Origin: Bacillus sp. ISL-45
GTDB taxonomy: Bacteria; Bacillota; Bacilli; Bacillales; Cytobacillaceae
Direction: 5' to 3'
DNA: 64,000 nucleotides
NCBI RefSeq assembly: GCF_018613195.1
Contig: NZ_JAGGQQ010000019.1
Location: 248,001 to 312,000, forward strand
The position numbers and the translations under genes were made by a program. The notes below the pieces were generated by a model. The model ran no database searches, had not been told where the DNA came from, and was given only the letters and a program-made list of their open reading frames with translations. Below are positions 61,351 through 64,000 of the stretch, piece after piece. Position 1 is the stretch's first letter. Every line of letters begins with the position of its first letter.

Positions 61351-62625
61351 TTAGGCAATTTCAGGTGCTTGAGGCTGTTGTTCTGGTTCGGGCACAAAGG
61401 CCAGAATGATCATCCCAATGACAAAAAGGATGACGAGGCTGAACACTCCCATGCTCGAATTGCCAGTAAGCTGTGCTGTCAGCCCGACCATCAGCGGCCC
61501 CATGATGGAAGCGAACTTTCCGAAGATGTTATAGAATCCGAAAAATTCATTGGCATTCGCTTTTGGCACCAATTTAGCAAAATATGATCGGCTTAAAGCC
61601 TGGATACCGCCCTGGGACGTGGCAACAAGCATTGCCAGGATCCAGAAATCCGTCGTTGTTTCCAGGAAGTAAGCGTAGATACATACAAAGATATAAACCG
61701 TAATCCCTACGTAAAGCATCTTTTTGCCGGTAAAACGCTCGGATAGTTTTCCGAATAAGATGGCGAACGGCCAGGCGACTACCTGGGTAGCAAAAAGGAT
61801 GATTAATAGATTGGTAGAGCTGATGCCTAGATCGGTTCCATAAGCTGTAGACATTGTGATGATTGTTCCGACCCCGTCAATGTAAAAGAAGTAAGCTAAC
61901 AAGAATAAAAATAATGACCTGTACTTGCGAATTTCCTTAAAAGTTTTTCCTAAACGCCTAAAGCTTTGAAGCACTAATTGCGGCTCGCGTTCGATGTAAT
62001 GCTTTTGATGTACATTTTTAAACATGGGGATGGAGAAAAGTCCCCACCAAAGTGCGGTAATAATGAAAGCTGTTTGGCTGGCTAGGGTCATTGAAATCGG
62101 CAGGACCTTTGTCTGGGCTAAAATAATGATTGCGATACTTATAATAAAAGGTATCGTACTCCCGATGTAACCCATCCCATATCCACGCGCTGAAACTCTG
62201 TCCATCCTTTCATCCTGTGTCACATCGACGATGAAGGCATCGTAGAAGACGTTGGAACCTGTCGATCCGAGCACGGCAAGGGTGTAGACGACAAGCAGCA
62301 TCAGCCAGTTTCCGCTTGGCACGAAGGCAAGACCTGCTGTAAAGGTGATTCCTAACGTGAAGAATATAGTGAAAAAACGTTTTTTCATCCCTTGATAGTC
62401 AGCAATTGTTCCGAGGATTGGCCCGATCAATGCCAGAATGAAGGTGGCAATGGCAATTGTGTAACCCAGATAGGCGGTCGAATTTGACAGGCTCACACCA
62501 GCCTCGGTAGCTGAAGCTTTATAAAAGAGCGGGAATACAGCCGTCGAAATGATAATCGAATAAGCCGAGCTGGCCCAGTCATAACGAATCCAGCTGCTCT
62601 CTTCCTTCGTAAAACCCTTCATCAT
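61351..62625 (-). CDS. MFS transporter of the UMF1 (Atg22-like) family
   Basis: 424 residues, 12 helices. SWIRYDWASSAYSIIISTAV near the start is the UMF1/Atg22 signature, with ILGTIADYQGMKKRFF as MFS loop and YDAFIVDVTQDERMDRVSAR in the centre. The yeast homologue exports amino acids from the vacuole; the bacterial cargo is unknown. ATG behind GGGGGCAAA. The next 250 bases upstream hold no gene. Confidence 0.88.
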   Translation of the reverse strand: MMKGFTKEESSWIRYDWASSAYSIIISTAVFPLFYKASATEAGVSLSNSTAYLGYTIAIATFILALIGPILGTIADYQGMKKRFFTIFFTLGITFTAGLAFVPSGNWLMLLVVYTLAVLGSTGSNVFYDAFIVDVTQDERMDRVSARGYGMGYIGSTIPFIISIAIIILAQTKVLPISMTLASQTAFIITALWWGLFSIPMFKNVHQKHYIEREPQLVLQSFRRLGKTFKEIRKYRSLFLFLLAYFFYIDGVGTIITMSTAYGTDLGISSTNLLIILFATQVVAWPFAILFGKLSERFTGKKMLYVGITVYIFVCIYAYFLETTTDFWILAMLVATSQGGIQALSRSYFAKLVPKANANEFFGFYNIFGKFASIMGPLMVGLTAQLTGNSSMGVFSLVILFVIGMIILAFVPEPEQQPQAPEIA

Positions 62626-62874
62626 TTTGCCCCCAATCAGAATATATTTTTTCAGGTAAATTGATTAATACCGGCCCAACCCGTACTAAAATTGTTGCGA
62701 CCCTTAGCAAATTAGCAAAAACCCAATAATAAAACCGTTGCAACCAGAAATAATTTCTTCTCAACCGTCAGTAAAACTGTCTCTCCCGGAAATAAAACCT
62801 TCCTAACGGAAAAAATCTAATTCAACTGGTAATATACTTCTATTCAACTCCTCAAAAGACCTTCTTTCCTAGTG

Positions 62875-64000
62875 CTAAATATCCAAAATCCCTTCGATAA
62901 TGGACCCATCTGTATCACCCAGGTCGAGTCCGAGCAGGCGGGCAAAAGTCGGGCCTTCGTCTGTGAGGTGCATTGATTTGACTGAAATCCCTGGGCGAAT
63001 ACCTTTTCCAGCAGCGAAGAAAACGGTATGATAACCCTGTTTCTCAGGAGAATATCCATGGCAGGCAAAGGTGTACTTTTTCGACCTGGCATCCTGTTCG
63101 GTCACATCCTCGATGTAATCACCGTCAATAGCCTCGCTAAAATAAAATCCTCTGGCAGCTTCAAGCATCCTGAAGGCAGAGCCATCAGCTCCTTTTGCGT
63201 TTGCCTCAACACTCGTGATGGCTGCTTCTATTCCATTGCCAGCATCCTGTAAAAGTTCTGCCAAAATATCCGTTACTGCGTTTTTGGAAGCATCATCGTT
63301 CTGATCTTTTACATATACATAGGCCGAGCCGTCACAACTCTTGCAATAGGCTTTCCAGTCGGTCACTTTACCTGAAGCATTGGTTTGGATAAGTCCTCGG
63401 TCTCTAAATAATACGTTCAATTTGACTACTTTAGACTCATCAAGTGCACTGTGGTCCCCAAGTATGGCCACGGTGGAGTTTTCCGCTATTCCAGCCTCTT
63501 TGAGGGCATTCATAATACGGCCGAGTCTCTCATCATGGCGGTGAAGGGCGGCCATAGCTTCTTCTGATGAAAAACCGTAGATATGACGCTGGTAATCGAG
63601 ATCGACAAAATGGATCAGCATCAGGGCCGGCTTCCTCGTTTTGATTGTTTCAACAGTTGCTTCCAGAACGAAATCATCAAGCTCAGGCTGGCTCAGGCCA
63701 TTTCTGATATGGCCGAATTTGGAGTTCATTTCTAGCTGGTAACGAGGACTTCCATTGGAAAGAGACACAGGAATCTGATGATGCCATGGACGGTTGGCGA
63801 AAATCTCAGGCATGTTGTAGTCAATATCCGCTTTTGCCGTTACTGGCCATAATAATGCTGCTGTTTTCATGCCCGCCTTTTTCGCCTCATCATAAAGGGT
63901 TGTCCCCTTTACATGACGCCGGTGCCAGTACCAGTCAGGTGATATTTTGCCAGGCTGGATGAATGTATTGTTGACAATACCGTGCCGATTCGGGAAGTTC
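62875..64000 (-). CDS. Type I phosphodiesterase/nucleotide pyrophosphatase family protein, 5' end outside window
   Basis: At least 374 codons; the frame is still open at 64000. It shows FPNRHGIVNNTFIQPGKIS, the His-containing segment after the nucleophile in this alkaline-phosphatase superfamily, then HFVDLDYQRHIYGFSSEEA with metal Asp and His, AILGDHSALDES with the Asp-His pair, and GYHTVFFAAGKGIR. The nucleophile Thr/Ser lies upstream of the window. Probably cleaves phosphodiesters of nucleotides or sugars. Confidence 0.85.
   Translation of the reverse strand, partial: NFPNRHGIVNNTFIQPGKISPDWYWHRRHVKGTTLYDEAKKAGMKTAALLWPVTAKADIDYNMPEIFANRPWHHQIPVSLSNGSPRYQLEMNSKFGHIRNGLSQPELDDFVLEATVETIKTRKPALMLIHFVDLDYQRHIYGFSSEEAMAALHRHDERLGRIMNALKEAGIAENSTVAILGDHSALDESKVVKLNVLFRDRGLIQTNASGKVTDWKAYCKSCDGSAYVYVKDQNDDASKNAVTDILAELLQDAGNGIEAAITSVEANAKGADGSAFRMLEAARGFYFSEAIDGDYIEDVTEQDARSKKYTFACHGYSPEKQGYHTVFFAAGKGIRPGISVKSMHLTDEGPTFARLLGLDLGDTDGSIIEGILDI

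Overview
The window is low-GC DNA from a spore-forming Bacillaceae (Bacillus sensu lato). Support comes from a bacillopeptidase F gene (bpr), a cwlJ spore-cortex hydrolase, a YunG-family gene, SigB-type promoters, Bce-type ABC/two-component genes, strong AGGAGG ribosome sites and frequent TTG/GTG starts. No rRNA, tRNA, prophage, IS element or CRISPR array was seen.

Layout. 0-9.5 kb: a broken acetyltransferase, an ArsR-rhodanese regulator with its MFS transporter, a methyltransferase, a nucleotidyltransferase, a phosphatase, several small unknowns and an AAA ATPase split by an amber codon. 9.8-19.6 kb: small membrane proteins, a three-gene ABC exporter, a frameshifted DUF5694 gene, a NUDIX hydrolase, two tandem alpha/alpha-toroid paralogues, a lipoprotein and a second nucleotidyltransferase. 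19.9-25 kb: S9 peptidase, Hsp31/PfpI protein, SDR dehydrogenase, cwlJ. 25-34 kb: lipoproteins, a divergent DUF1206/ChaB pair with SigB-like promoters, an ECF sigma/DUF4179 anti-sigma pair and a PQQ-type sugar dehydrogenase. 34-39 kb: response regulator, histidine kinase, ABC ATPase and FtsX-type permease (Bce-type peptide-antibiotic sensing and detoxification). 39-49 kb: AraC regulator, a redoxin lipoprotein with an in-frame UGA, Mn catalase, an HTH/J-domain protein, acyl-ACP desaturase, and an EamA/acetamidase operon. 49-64 kb: a 9-copy 52-bp array, bpr, a PfkB kinase, a diguanylate cyclase, an M20 peptidase, a UMF1 transporter and a truncated phosphodiesterase.

The most interesting item is the redoxin lipoprotein at 41464-41985 (minus). 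UGA replaces the first Cys of its CxxC motif and is followed at SECIS-like spacing by a perfect hairpin with a GGUC loop, so it is a candidate selenoprotein. Three further patterns stand out. First, six genes appear to start at AUU, AUC or AUA, mostly behind good Shine-Dalgarno sequences. Second, three genes carry in-frame UAA/UAG codons and four carry probable single-base frameshifts. Third, three intergenic arrays of hairpin units share a repeat period of about 52 bp. All calls come from reading the sequence; no database search was run.
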